A stretch of 64,000 bases of DNA. Source: G965215045 sp965215045 (GTDB lineage: Bacteria > Pseudomonadota > Gammaproteobacteria > JABABF01). The position numbers were made by a program, and so were the translations under genes. This document shows, piece after piece, positions 34,543-43,703 of this stretch. Position 1 is the stretch's first letter; each line of letters opens with the position of its first letter. The stretch is from contig OZ244031.1 in the NCBI GenBank assembly GCA_965215045.1, forward strand, positions 558,001-622,000, in the 5' to 3' direction. Under the pieces are notes generated by a model. The model had not been told where the DNA came from. It was given only the letters and a program-made list of their open reading frames with translations, and did no database searches.

Positions 34543-34835
34543 GCAGCAACGCCCTCGAAATCAGGCTCCTGGACCGGGTTTTTCATGTCAGTTGTCCCAA
34601 GGACCGGGAAGAGGCCCTGCTGAACGCCGCCAAGCGTCTGAACGAAGAGGTCGAGGCTATTTACAGCACGGGCAAGCTGGACAACCTGGAACAGATTCTC
34701 GTGATGGTGGCCCTCAATGCCAGCAACGAGTTGCAGCGGGTGCAGGACGGACCGGGGGGACACGAAATCTTAGAGCGCATCGGTTTCAAAATTGACCGGG
34801 TGCTGCAGCAGGAAGAGCCGGCGGCGGACCAATAA
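34539..34835 (+). CDS. zapA: Cell division protein ZapA
   Basis: 98 residues starting with GTG at 34539, overlapping the upstream gene. The N-terminal FtsZ-binding head is LEIRLLDRVFHVSCPKDREE, then LLNAAKRLNEEVEAIYSTGK; the dimer-forming coiled coil carries VMVALNASNELQ. ZapA bundles FtsZ protofilaments. Directly downstream lies the 6S RNA gene and then fthC, the classic gammaproteobacterial order. Confidence 0.92.
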   Translation: MSSNALEIRLLDRVFHVSCPKDREEALLNAAKRLNEEVEAIYSTGKLDNLEQILVMVALNASNELQRVQDGPGGHEILERIGFKIDRVLQQEEPAADQ

Positions 34836-34852
34836 AATCCCGGGGGGATTTG

Positions 34853-34875
34853 CCCCGGCGGATCCGGCGTATAAT
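34853..34875 (+). promoter_or_regulatory. Promoter of the 6S RNA gene
   Basis: A perfect TATAAT at 34870–34875 precedes the predicted 6S start by about 7 bases. TTGCCC near 34850–34855 is a possible -35 with shorter than ideal spacing (about 14 bp), so the -35 is uncertain. Confidence 0.6.
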
Positions 34876-34881
34876 CCCCCC

Positions 34882-35066
34882 GTGCCTCCCTGCCATATTT
34901 GTCAGGCGCAACCACCCTCGGGCCGTTAAAAAGCAACCGGGAGAACACCCAGGCAGTGGTTCCATGTGCACGCCCCGCACCGGGGAAGCCTGAGGAACCC
35001 GCGATGTTCTCCACCTTGGACCCAAGGTCCAGGGCCGGACGCCAACGGTACGTGCGGGGAGACACC
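34882..35066 (+). ncRNA. ssrS: 6S RNA
   Basis: Regulatory RNA that mimics an open promoter and holds sigma-70 RNA polymerase in stationary phase. The location between zapA and fthC is where ssrS lies in gammaproteobacteria. The length of about 185 nt is typical. The 5' end GTGCCTCCC can pair with the 3' end GGGGAGACAC to form the closing stem. The segment CACCTTGGACCCAAGGTCCA near 35012 matches the conserved 3' hairpin of 6S RNA. Exact ends are estimates. Confidence 0.85.
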
Positions 35067-35209
35067 TCTCCAGCGACCCGCTCCCCGCGGGGCGTTAGAA
35101 AGCCGGGGGCATGCGAAAGGGACGCCGTCCACCGCCCGTACCGGCACTCCCGCTTCCAGGCAATGGTACGGGCGGGGAATGCACCAGGGGTCTGACGGCA
35201 AACGCCTCC

Positions 35210-35842
35210 ATGCGCACAAGCACAGAAGAACTGCTCCGGCAACGCCAGACCATACGCCTCGATTTGCGCCGCCGGCGGCGGGCACTGCCGGCATGGCAGC
35301 GGCGCCGGCACGCGCAGCGGCTGTGTTCCCTGTTGCGGCGCCGGTTCCCCTTTCGCAGGGCACTCAGGATAGCCGCCTTTACCGCCGTCGACGGGGAAAT
35401 CGACCCCGCCGTCTTGGTGCGCCGGGCCGCCCCCGGCAAAAAAATCTACCTGCCGGTCATGCGCCGGGGCGATATCAATTTTGTGCGCTGGCGGCCGGGG
35501 CGGGCCTGCCGGCGGCGTCAACACGGCATTCCCGCACCCCATGGCCGCGCGCTCTCCCCCCGGCGCCTGGACCTGGTGCTCGCGCCCCTGGTCGCCTGCG
35601 ATGCGCGGGGCAATCGCCTGGGACGCGGTTTCGGTCTCTACGACCGCAGCTTCGCTTTTCGCCTGGGGAGCCGCCCGGGCAGCCGACCCCTCCTGCTGGG
35701 GCTGGGACATTCGCTGCAGCAGTTGCCCGGGATCACGCCCATGGACTGGGACGTGCCCCTGGATGGATTATGCACCGAGCGCGCCCTGCACTGGTTCCGG
35801 CAGGGTGCAGAACGCGGGCTTCAGCGCAGGAAATCCCGGTAG
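35210..35842 (+). CDS. fthC: 5-formyltetrahydrofolate cyclo-ligase
   Basis: Converts 5-formyl-THF to 5,10-methenyl-THF using ATP (ygfA/MTHFS family). 210 residues from ATG 35210 (MRTSTEELLRQRQTIR). Family features: an Arg-rich N-terminal helix (IRLDLRRRRRALPAWQ), AAFTAVDGEIDP, KKIYLPVMRRGDINFVRW and the nucleotide-binding LGRGFGLYDRSF (usually G-x-G-x-G-Y-Y-D-R; one position is Leu). Downstream of 6S RNA as in E. coli. Its 3' end overlaps the convergent ilvA gene by 22 bp. Confidence 0.92.
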   Translation: MRTSTEELLRQRQTIRLDLRRRRRALPAWQRRRHAQRLCSLLRRRFPFRRALRIAAFTAVDGEIDPAVLVRRAAPGKKIYLPVMRRGDINFVRWRPGRACRRRQHGIPAPHGRALSPRRLDLVLAPLVACDARGNRLGRGFGLYDRSFAFRLGSRPGSRPLLLGLGHSLQQLPGITPMDWDVPLDGLCTERALHWFRQGAERGLQRRKSR

Positions 35843-37347
35843 GCGCGGTTTTGCGTCTCCTCCCGGTAGGGAAAACCGATCTCATCCAGGATCTTTTCAA
35901 AACCCTGTTTTTGCGGCCGCGGAACCTGCACACCCACCAGCACCCTGCCGTAGGCGGCACCGTGGCTGCGGTAATGGAACAGGGAGATGTTCCAGCGCGT
36001 GCCCAGGCGGCCTAAGAAATTCAATAGCGCGCCGGGTCGCTCGGGAAATTGCACCCGGTACAAACGCTCATCACGCAATACGCCCGGGGTGCGCCCGCCG
36101 ACCATGTGACGAATATGCAGCTTGGCCAGGTCGTTGTCGGTCATATCGTGCACCGGGTAGCCGGCGGCGCGCAGGGAGGCGTAGACCTCGGCGCGCTCAT
36201 CGCGTTCGGGAGACACCGCGATGCCCAGGAAAAACTGCGCCCGGTCTCCCGGCGCCCAGCGGTAATTGCACTCGGTGATGGAACGTTTGCCCAGGCGTCG
36301 GCAGAAGGCGTGAAAACTGCCGGGACGCTCGGGGATCTGCACGCTGAACACCGCCTCCCGGCGCTCCCCGACCTCGGTGCGTTCGGCGATGTGCCGCAGT
36401 CGATCAAAATTGATGTTGGCACCGCTGTGCACCGCCAGCAGGCTCATGCGGCGCCGGCACCGGGCCTGGGCGTACTTCTTCAGTCCCGCCAGGGCCAGTG
36501 CGCCGGCCGGCTCGGCGATGGAACGGGTGTCTTCGAAAATATCCTTGATCGCAGCACAGATCTCGTCGATGCTCACGGTGATCACCCCGTCCAGGGCGAA
36601 TTCCTTGAACACCGTGAAAGGCGCGCGGCCGATTTGCGCCACGGCCGCCCCCTCTGCGAACAGGCCGACCTGGGAAAGACGCACGCGCCTCCCGCTCTGC
36701 AGTGCCCGGGCCAGGCAGGCTGCGTCTTCGGGTTCCACGCCGTACACCCGGGTGCGGGGACGCCGGCAGCGCAGCCACGCGACCATGCCTGCAGCCAGGC
36801 CGCCGCCGCCCACCGGGATAAACACCGCTCCCAGCTCCCCCGGGCACTGTTCATCGATCTCCGCCGCCACCGTGCCCTGCCCGGCGATAATCTCCGGGTC
36901 ATCGTACGGCGGGATAAACACGCTTTTTTCCTGTGCCTGCAACTGGAGCGCGTGGGCGGCGGCCTCGTCATAACTGTCGCCGTGCAGTACCACCCGGGCA
37001 CGGCGCGCCCGCACCGCGGCGACCTTGATGGAAGGCGTGGTGCGCGGCATCACGATCCGGGCCGCCACCCGGTGCCGGGCCGCGGCGTAGGCCACGCCCT
37101 GGGCGTGGTTGCCGGCCGAGGCGGCGATGACGCCCCGGGCGCGACGCGCGGGACCCAAGCCGGCGATCTTGTTGTACGCCCCGCGCAGCTTGAACGAAAA
37201 CACCGGTTGCAGGTCTTCCCGCTTGAGCAGCACCTCGTGTCCCAGGCGCGCCGACAGCAGCGGTGCCGACGTGACCGGCGTACACACGGCCACGTCGCGC
37301 AGGCGTTCACGCGCCCGTTCGATTCGTCGTAGCAGGGGATGTGCCAT
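35821..37347 (-). CDS. ilvA: Threonine dehydratase, biosynthetic
   Basis: PLP enzyme making 2-oxobutanoate for isoleucine synthesis. 508 residues. The PLP lysine lies in PVFSFKLRGAYNKIAGL, the phosphate-binding glycine loop is FIPVGGGGLAAGMVAWL, and ASAGNHAQGVAYAA is also typical. Two ACT-like regulatory repeats follow (VQIPERPGSFHAFCRRLGKR near residue 335 and VQFPERPGALLNFLGRLGTR near residue 430), which identifies the isoleucine-feedback biosynthetic type rather than the shorter catabolic one. Divergent from rpiA across 83 bp. Confidence 0.96.
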   Translation of the reverse strand: MAHPLLRRIERARERLRDVAVCTPVTSAPLLSARLGHEVLLKREDLQPVFSFKLRGAYNKIAGLGPARRARGVIAASAGNHAQGVAYAAARHRVAARIVMPRTTPSIKVAAVRARRARVVLHGDSYDEAAAHALQLQAQEKSVFIPPYDDPEIIAGQGTVAAEIDEQCPGELGAVFIPVGGGGLAAGMVAWLRCRRPRTRVYGVEPEDAACLARALQSGRRVRLSQVGLFAEGAAVAQIGRAPFTVFKEFALDGVITVSIDEICAAIKDIFEDTRSIAEPAGALALAGLKKYAQARCRRRMSLLAVHSGANINFDRLRHIAERTEVGERREAVFSVQIPERPGSFHAFCRRLGKRSITECNYRWAPGDRAQFFLGIAVSPERDERAEVYASLRAAGYPVHDMTDNDLAKLHIRHMVGGRTPGVLRDERLYRVQFPERPGALLNFLGRLGTRWNISLFHYRSHGAAYGRVLVGVQVPRPQKQGFEKILDEIGFPYREETQNRAYRDFLR

Positions 37348-37430
37348 GCGCCGCCGGAATATGTCCGCCCGTTAAAAAAAGGCGCATAATACCGCAAGAG
37401 AAACTGCCAGGTGCCCGGTGCTCCCCGAAA

Positions 37431-38120
37431 ATGCAGCGCGAGGAATTAAAAAAACAGTCCGCGGCCGCCGCGGTACAGAGCATCCTGCCGCGGCTGCGCA
37501 ACTCGAGCGTGCTGGGCGTGGGCTCCGGCTCCACCGTCGACCTGTTCATCGACCAGCTGGCCCCGCATCGGCACCTCTTCGACGGTGCCGTCGCCGCCTC
37601 CGAAAACAGTGCCCGACGACTGGCCGAACACCAGGTCCCGGTGCATGATTTGAACAGCGTCGATGAAATCCCGGTGTTCGTCGACGGCTGTGATGAAATC
37701 GATGCGATGCTGCAGATGATCAAGGGCGGCGGCGGTGCCCTGGCGCGGGAGAAAGTCCTGGGCTACGCCGCCCGGGAATTTCTCTGCATCGCCGACCACA
37801 CCAAGTACGTCGACGCACTGGGTGCTTTCCCCCTGCCCGTGGAGGTACTGCCGATGGCCCGCAGTCTGGTCGCGCGCACTCTTGTCGGCATGGGCGGCGT
37901 CCCGGTGTATCGCCAGGGTTTCGTGACCGACAACGGCAACGTGATTCTCGACGTGCGCGGCCTGGAGCTGCACCCGGCGGTAGAGATGGAGCGCCGTCTC
38001 AATGATATCAGCGGCGTCGTGTGCAATGGAATTTTTGCACTGCGTCCGGCAGACCGCCTGCTGCTGGCGACGCAAGACGGGGTGCAGGAGATGCAGACCG
38101 GGGATGTCGCCCCGGTTTAA
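37431..38120 (+). CDS. rpiA: Ribose-5-phosphate isomerase A
   Basis: Interconverts ribulose-5-P and ribose-5-P in the pentose phosphate and Calvin pathways. 229 residues from ATG 37431 (MQREELKKQSAAAAV). Motifs: VLGVGSGSTVDLFIDQL (phosphate loop), VDGCDEIDAML (usually D-G-A-D-E; Cys replaces Ala) and the catalytic IKGGGGALAREKVLGYAA. Near the C-terminus: RQGFVTDNGNVILDV. Divergent from ilvA; the 3' end overlaps the convergent fba gene by 4 bp. Confidence 0.95.
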   Translation: MQREELKKQSAAAAVQSILPRLRNSSVLGVGSGSTVDLFIDQLAPHRHLFDGAVAASENSARRLAEHQVPVHDLNSVDEIPVFVDGCDEIDAMLQMIKGGGGALAREKVLGYAAREFLCIADHTKYVDALGAFPLPVEVLPMARSLVARTLVGMGGVPVYRQGFVTDNGNVILDVRGLELHPAVEMERRLNDISGVVCNGIFALRPADRLLLATQDGVQEMQTGDVAPV

Positions 38121-39181
38121 TTCACCCTGGGGGCCAGTTCGCCGTTGCTGTAGCGCCCGCACATGTCCTCCAGGCTGATGGCGCGAATTTTTGCGGCTTG
38201 TCCCGCCGTGCCAAAGGCCTCGTAACGGGCCACGCACACTTCCTTCATCGCCGCCAGGGAAACACCCAGGTATTTCCGCGGATCAAACTCGGCCGGATGT
38301 TCGCCCAGGAAACGGCGGATGGAGCCGGTGGAGGCCAGTCGCAAGTCGGTGTCGATGTTGACCTTGCGCACCCCGTGGCGAATGCCCTCGCAGATCTCCT
38401 CCACCGGCACGCCGTAGGTCTCGGGAATTTCGCCGCCGTAGCGGTTGATCACCTCGAGCCAGTCCTGCGGCACGGAGGAAGAGCCGTGCATGACCAGGTG
38501 CGTGTTGGGGATGCGTGCATGGATCTCCCGGACACGCTCAATGGCGAGGATATCGCCGGTCGGCTTGCGTGAGAACTTGTAGGCGCCATGACTGGTGCCG
38601 ATGGCGATAGCCAGCGCATCGACCTCGGTTTTGCGCACGAAGTCCGCGGCTTCCTCGGGGTCAGTCAACAACTGCTCCATGCTCAGCTTACCCTCGGCAC
38701 CGATGCCGTCCTCCTCACCGGCAACCCCGGTTTCCAGGGAGCCCAGGCAGCCCAGCTCGCCCTCCACGGAGACGCCGCAGGCGTGTGCCATGGCCACTGC
38801 CTGCCGGGTGACCTGCACGTTGTACTCGTAATCCGCCGGCGTCTTGCCGTCCTCCTGCAGGGAACCATCCATCATCACCGAGGTGAAACCCAGTTGGATG
38901 GAACGCTGGCATACCGCCGGCGAAACGCCATGGTCCTGGTGCATCACCACCGGAATGCGCGGGAATTCCTCGACCGCGGCCAGGATCAGGTGGCGCAGGA
39001 AATTCGGGCCCGCGTACTTGCGCGCCCCGGCGGAGGCCTGGACGATGACCGGACTTTCGGTCTGTGCAGCGGCCTCCATGATCGCGCGCATCTGTTCCAG
39101 GTTATTGACGTTGAAAGCGGGCACACCGTAGTCGTGTTCGGCGGCGTGATCGAGCAATTGGCGCATGCTGATGAGTGGCAT
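38117..39181 (-). CDS. fba: Fructose-bisphosphate aldolase, class II
   Basis: Zinc-dependent aldolase for glycolysis, gluconeogenesis or the Calvin cycle. 354 residues from ATG 39181. The zinc ligands are seen in VVMHQDHGVSPAVC (HxDH), ALAIAIGTSHGAYKF and LVMHGSSSVPQDW, and the active-site VSVEGELGCLGSLE is intact. KVNIDTDLRLASTGSIRRFL near the C-terminus is typical of the longer type B class II enzymes common in autotrophs. Downstream of pgk on the same strand; no pyruvate kinase gene lies between them. Confidence 0.96.
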   Translation of the reverse strand: MPLISMRQLLDHAAEHDYGVPAFNVNNLEQMRAIMEAAAQTESPVIVQASAGARKYAGPNFLRHLILAAVEEFPRIPVVMHQDHGVSPAVCQRSIQLGFTSVMMDGSLQEDGKTPADYEYNVQVTRQAVAMAHACGVSVEGELGCLGSLETGVAGEEDGIGAEGKLSMEQLLTDPEEAADFVRKTEVDALAIAIGTSHGAYKFSRKPTGDILAIERVREIHARIPNTHLVMHGSSSVPQDWLEVINRYGGEIPETYGVPVEEICEGIRHGVRKVNIDTDLRLASTGSIRRFLGEHPAEFDPRKYLGVSLAAMKEVCVARYEAFGTAGQAAKIRAISLEDMCGRYSNGELAPRVN

Positions 39182-39277
39182 TTTTCTCTCCTGCGGACAA
39201 TATTGCCGATTGTAACTTAAGCGGGCGGTGCAGACGAAATTCTTGTACCGGCTCTCAACTGCCGAGAGGCGGGAAGA

Positions 39278-40456
39278 TCATCCGCGGGCGGGGCCGCTCG
39301 CACCCCGCAGTGCCGCCACCGCCGGCAATTCCCCGCCCTCCAGGCAGTGCAAGAAGGCACCGCCGCCGGTGGACAGGAAATCGATACGCTCGGCGACGCC
39401 AAAATGCTCCACGGCCGCCAGGGTATCGCCGCCGCCGGCAATCGTAAAAGCGGGACTCGCAGCCAGGGCTGCGGCCAGGGCACCGGTGCCAGTTGCAAAG
39501 CGCGCATCTTCGAACATGCCCAGGGGGCCGTTCCAGACCACCGTGTCCACCTGTTGCAACAGTTCGGCGATGTGCGCCGTGCTGCGCGGGCCCAGGTCAA
39601 AAATCGCCTCTTCCGCCGTCACCGCCTCTACCGCCCGGGGGTATGCCGCACCGTCCCGGTCTGCAGTGCGGGCGACCACCACGTCCCGCGGCAGTACCAG
39701 CGAACCCAGGGCGGCGATCTCGCGCGCAGTCGACAGGAGTTCCGGCTCGTACAGGGAAGCGCCGACCGGCCGACCGACGGCAGCGAGAAAGGTGTTGGCG
39801 ATCCCGCCGCCGACCGCCAGGTGGTCCACCTTGCAGGCCAGGTTCTGCAACAGTCGCAGCTTGGTGCCGACCTTGGCACCGCCGACCACTGCCATCACCC
39901 GCCGCGACGATTGCGGCCCGCCCTCCAGGGCCTGCGAGAGCACCTGGAGTTCATGCAGCAGCAGGGGCCCCGCACAGGCCAGTGGTGCCTGTGCTGCGAC
40001 TGCGCAGGTCGAGGCGTGTGCGCGGTGTGCCACGGCGAAAGCATCCATCACGAACACATCGCACAGTGCCGCCATGCGCCGGCCGAGTGCCTGGCTGTTG
40101 CGGGTCTCACCCTCCAGGAAGCGCACGTTTTCCAGCAGCACCGCCTCGCCCGGTGCCACTTCCGGCGCATTCTCCAGCCAATCTTCGACCAGCGGCAATT
40201 CGCGCCCCAGCAGTTCTGCCATGCGCTGCGCCACGGGACGCAGACTGTAGCGGGCGTTGTCCATCGCCGGTGCTCCCGCCCGGGGCCGCCCCAGGTGCGA
40301 CATCAGCAGGAGTGCCGCTCCCTCGTCCAGTGCACGGCGCACGGTCGGCAGCACCGCGCGCATGCGCGCCTCGGAGCGAATGCGCCCGTTTTCCAGCGGG
40401 ACATTCAAATCGAGCCGCAACAAGAGGCGCTTCCCCCGCAGGGGAACATCCGTCAT
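39278..40456 (-). CDS. pgk: Phosphoglycerate kinase
   Basis: 392 residues from ATG 40456 (MTDVPLRGKRLLLRLDLNVP); an in-frame GTG nine bases upstream would leave only two bases after the tkt stop. Family signatures: RLDLNVPLENGRI, LLMSHLGRPR, LLENVRFLEGE, VMDAFAVAHRAHAS, VVGGAKVGTKLRLLQNL, VVWNGPLGMFE and TIAGGGDTLAAVE. In the operon epd–tkt–pgk–fba it serves glycolysis or, in reverse, carbon fixation. Confidence 0.96.
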   Translation of the reverse strand: MTDVPLRGKRLLLRLDLNVPLENGRIRSEARMRAVLPTVRRALDEGAALLLMSHLGRPRAGAPAMDNARYSLRPVAQRMAELLGRELPLVEDWLENAPEVAPGEAVLLENVRFLEGETRNSQALGRRMAALCDVFVMDAFAVAHRAHASTCAVAAQAPLACAGPLLLHELQVLSQALEGGPQSSRRVMAVVGGAKVGTKLRLLQNLACKVDHLAVGGGIANTFLAAVGRPVGASLYEPELLSTAREIAALGSLVLPRDVVVARTADRDGAAYPRAVEAVTAEEAIFDLGPRSTAHIAELLQQVDTVVWNGPLGMFEDARFATGTGALAAALAASPAFTIAGGGDTLAAVEHFGVAERIDFLSTGGGAFLHCLEGGELPAVAALRGASGPARG

Positions 40457-40467
40457 TGCGCGCACAT

Positions 40468-42468
40468 TCAGGACAGCAGCTTATTCACCGCCTTGACCAC
40501 TTCCGGGGCGGTGATACCGTAGTGTTCGACCAGCATTTTGCCCGGTGCGGAAGCACCGAAACGATCGACCCCGACCACTGCGCCGTCAAGGCCCACGTAC
40601 TTGTGCCACCAATCCGGGTGCGAGGCCTCCACCGCCACCCGCGGCTGCAGGGCCCGGGGCAGCACCGCCTCCTTGTACTCCGGCTCCTGGGCTTCGAACG
40701 CGTCGGCCGAGGGCATCGATACAACGCGCACGCGGCGTTTTTTTTCAGCGAGCAGGCGCGCCGCCTCCAGGGCGCACGACACCTCGGAACCGGTGGCGAT
40801 CAGCACCGCTTCCGGGGTGCCGTCCTCCGGCTCGTGCAGGATGTAGGCACCCTTTTCCACGTCACACAGGCGGCTCTCATCGCGCGGGATCGGCGGCACG
40901 ACCTGGCGGGTCAGCACCAGCACGGTCGGCCCGTCTCGACGCGATAGGGCGGCGCGCCAGGCGGTGGCCGTCTCGACCATGTCGCCGGGACGCCAGACCG
41001 AGAGGCCGGGGATCATGCGCAGGCTGGCCAGGTGTTCCACCGGCTGGTGCGTCGGGCCGTCCTCGCCCAGGGCGATGGAGTCATGGGTGTAGATGAAAAT
41101 GCTGCGAATGCGCATCATGGCGGCCAGGCGCAATGCATTGCGCGCGTAATCCGAGAACACCAGGAAGGTGCCGCCAAAGGGAATAAAGCCGCCATGCAGG
41201 GCCAGTCCGTTGAGAATGGCACTCATGGCGAATTCGCGTACGCCATAGTAAATGTAGTTGCCGTCCGGCGTCTCGTCGCTGACGGCAATGCTGCTCTTGC
41301 GGCGGGTGCCGTTGGAGGCACTGAGGTCTGCAGAGCCGCCGACCAATTCCGGCAGGCCTACCGAGAACTGCTCCAGGCACACCTGGGACTGCTTGCGCGT
41401 GGCTTCCTCGCACGGATGTCCCTGGCATTCGCGGATAAAGCTGCGCATTTCCCGGTCGAAGTCCCGCGGCAGGTCTCCGCACAGCCGGCGCATGAGTTCC
41501 CGCCCGCGCTCCTCGTGTTGGCGGCAGTACTTGCGCAACATTTTTTTCCATTCCTCGTACTGCTTGCGTCCCTTTTTCTGTGCGTTCCAGGCCCGGTAAA
41601 TATTTTTCGACACCACGAAGGGCGAAGCCCCCCAGCCCAGGGCTTCCCGCGTGGCGGTGACCTCCTCCTCACCCAGGGGGGCACCGTGTACCGCCGCGGT
41701 GCCCTGCTTGTTCGGTGCCCCGCGACCGATGACCGTTTTGCAGCGCAACAGGCTCGGCCGCTCCATCTCGGCGCGCGCCTCGTCGATAGCCTGGCGCACC
41801 TCCTTCTCGTCGTGGCCGTTGATGTCTTCGACCACGTGCCAGCCGTACGCCTTGAAACGCATCGCCGTGTCATCCGTGAACCAGTTCTCCACCCGGCCGT
41901 CAATGGAAATCCCGTTGTCATCATAGAAGACCACCAGCTTGCCCAGGCCCAGGGTGCCCGCCAGGGAAGCGGCCTCGTGGGAAATGCCCTCCATCAGGCA
42001 GCCATCGCCAACGAAGGTGTACGTGTAATGATCGAAGAGCTTGTAACGGGCGCGATTGAAACGCGCGGCCAGCATTTTCTCGGCCAGTGCCATGCCCACC
42101 GAGTTGGCCAGCCCCTGCCCCAGGGGGCCGGTGGTCGCCTCCACGCCCGGGGTCTGTCCGTACTCGGGATGCCCCGGGGTCTTGCTGTGCAGCTGGCGAA
42201 AGTTGCGCAGGTCATCCAGGGACAGGCTGTAGCCGCTGAGGTGCAGCAGCGAGTACAGCAACATGGAGCCGTGACCGTTGGACAGCACGAAACGATCGCG
42301 GTCGGGCCACTCGGGATGCGTGGGGTCGTGGCGCAGGTAATCCCGCCACAGGATGGAAGCGATATCCGCCATGCCCATCGGCATGCCGGGGTGACCGCTG
42401 CGCGCGCGTTGCACCGCATCCATGCTCAGCACACGCAAGGCATCCGCCAATTCTTGGTGTGTATTCAC
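40468..42468 (-). CDS. tkt: Transketolase
   Basis: Thiamine diphosphate enzyme moving two-carbon units in the pentose phosphate or Calvin pathway. 666 residues starting with GTG at 42468 (MNTHQELADALRVLSMDAVQ), which matches the family start; the next ATG would remove conserved residues. Motifs: SGHPGMPMGMADI, FVLSNGHGSMLLYSLLHL, TPGVEATTGPLGQGLANSVG, the ThDP fold VGDGCLMEGISHEA with YDDNGISIDG, and FTHDSIALGEDGPTHQPVEH-like YTHDSIALGEDGPTHQPVEH. Twelve bases separate the stop from ATG 40456 of pgk. Confidence 0.97.
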   Translation of the reverse strand: MNTHQELADALRVLSMDAVQRARSGHPGMPMGMADIASILWRDYLRHDPTHPEWPDRDRFVLSNGHGSMLLYSLLHLSGYSLSLDDLRNFRQLHSKTPGHPEYGQTPGVEATTGPLGQGLANSVGMALAEKMLAARFNRARYKLFDHYTYTFVGDGCLMEGISHEAASLAGTLGLGKLVVFYDDNGISIDGRVENWFTDDTAMRFKAYGWHVVEDINGHDEKEVRQAIDEARAEMERPSLLRCKTVIGRGAPNKQGTAAVHGAPLGEEEVTATREALGWGASPFVVSKNIYRAWNAQKKGRKQYEEWKKMLRKYCRQHEERGRELMRRLCGDLPRDFDREMRSFIRECQGHPCEEATRKQSQVCLEQFSVGLPELVGGSADLSASNGTRRKSSIAVSDETPDGNYIYYGVREFAMSAILNGLALHGGFIPFGGTFLVFSDYARNALRLAAMMRIRSIFIYTHDSIALGEDGPTHQPVEHLASLRMIPGLSVWRPGDMVETATAWRAALSRRDGPTVLVLTRQVVPPIPRDESRLCDVEKGAYILHEPEDGTPEAVLIATGSEVSCALEAARLLAEKKRRVRVVSMPSADAFEAQEPEYKEAVLPRALQPRVAVEASHPDWWHKYVGLDGAVVGVDRFGASAPGKMLVEHYGITAPEVVKAVNKLLS

Positions 42469-42541
42469 TGCCGGGCCGAGAGACGTGATGGAGACCGCCG
42501 AAGCTGATGTGAAAAATTATGCATATTTTGCGCTTTTAAAA

Positions 42542-43576
42542 TCATACTTTATCAGTGTGCCGTCCGGACACCTCTCCCATCTTCCGCGCCACCTCCAACA
42601 AGCGGTTGGCGTACGACCACTCGTTATCAAACCAGACGAACAGTTTCAACAGGTGCGGGCCCGCACTGCGGCTGAGACCCGCATCGACGATTGCCGAGCG
42701 GGCGTCATGATTGAAATCGCAGGACACCAGGGGCTCCTGCACGCATCCCAGCAGACCCGCCAACCGTCCCCGGGCGGCCTCTTCCAGGACACGGTTCGCC
42801 GCTTCGGCGTCTGCGTTCCGGCGCAATTGCAGGGACAGGTCCAGGGCCGAGACATTCAGGGTCGGCACCCGCACGGCAATCGCCGCCAGGCGGCCCTGCA
42901 GCCGCGGCAGGAGTCGCCCGATACCCTGTGCCAGGGCGGTCTCCACCGGGATGACCGAGGCCATGGCGGCACGGGTGCGGCGCAGCTCATCGGTATGAAA
43001 AGAGTCCAGCACCGGTTGATCGTTCATCGCCGCATGCACCGTGGTCACCAGGCCCGCCTCGATGCCAAAGGCATCGTCGATGCACTGCAATACCAGGGCA
43101 GCGGCGTTACTGGTGCAGGAAGCGCAGGAGACCAGCAGCGGATGCTCCGCAAGCAGTGCGTCATTGACGCCCAGCACTACGGCGGGCAGGGCCTGTTCCC
43201 CCGGGTGGGAGAGCAGCACCGCCCCCGCCCCGGCCGCAAGATGCGTCCGCAGCTCCGCTCGACTGCTAAAGCGCCCGCTGCATTCCAACACCACGTCGAC
43301 GCCGAGTGTCTTCCAGGGCAGGCGCGCCGGCGTCTTCTCCGAAAACAATGCCATCTCGTCGCCATCGATGCACAGGCTGCCGTCCTGTTCCCGCACCTCG
43401 AAGTTGAAGCGGCCGTGCACCGTATCGTAGCGGGTCAGGTGGGCGAGTGCCCCGGGCGTGCCGGGCTCGTTGATCGCCACCAGTTGCAGATGCTCCCGCA
43501 TGCGCTTTTCATACAAGGCGCGTACCACCGAGCGCCCGATGCGCCCGTAGCCGTTCACCGCAATGCGTACGCTCAT
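42542..43576 (-). CDS. epd: Erythrose-4-phosphate/glyceraldehyde-3-phosphate dehydrogenase family (Epd-like)
   Basis: NAD-dependent sugar-phosphate dehydrogenase, 344 residues from ATG 43576. The Rossmann fold is VRIAVNGYGRIGRSVVRALY and the catalytic Cys is in VSCASCTSNAAALV. The motif around the active-site His (TTVHAAMNDQPVLDSFHTDE) and LRRTRAAMASVIPVETALAQ resemble E. coli Epd (TTIHSAMHDQ-type) more than GapA (TTVHATTATQ-type). Epd makes 4-phosphoerythronate for pyridoxal phosphate, but enzymes of this branch may also serve as the GAPDH in tkt–pgk–fba operons. The exact role is uncertain. Confidence 0.85.
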   Translation of the reverse strand: MSVRIAVNGYGRIGRSVVRALYEKRMREHLQLVAINEPGTPGALAHLTRYDTVHGRFNFEVREQDGSLCIDGDEMALFSEKTPARLPWKTLGVDVVLECSGRFSSRAELRTHLAAGAGAVLLSHPGEQALPAVVLGVNDALLAEHPLLVSCASCTSNAAALVLQCIDDAFGIEAGLVTTVHAAMNDQPVLDSFHTDELRRTRAAMASVIPVETALAQGIGRLLPRLQGRLAAIAVRVPTLNVSALDLSLQLRRNADAEAANRVLEEAARGRLAGLLGCVQEPLVSCDFNHDARSAIVDAGLSRSAGPHLLKLFVWFDNEWSYANRLLEVARKMGEVSGRHTDKV

Positions 43577-43703
43577 CTGAACCGATGCTCTATTTCCTGG
43601 ACAATCCGATGATTCCGTGCGGGTGCTGCCACACCGGGCAGGGGAATGTGCCCGCAAAACACAAAAACACAGCCCCGCAGGGCGCGTATTGTACCCGTGA
43701 AAT

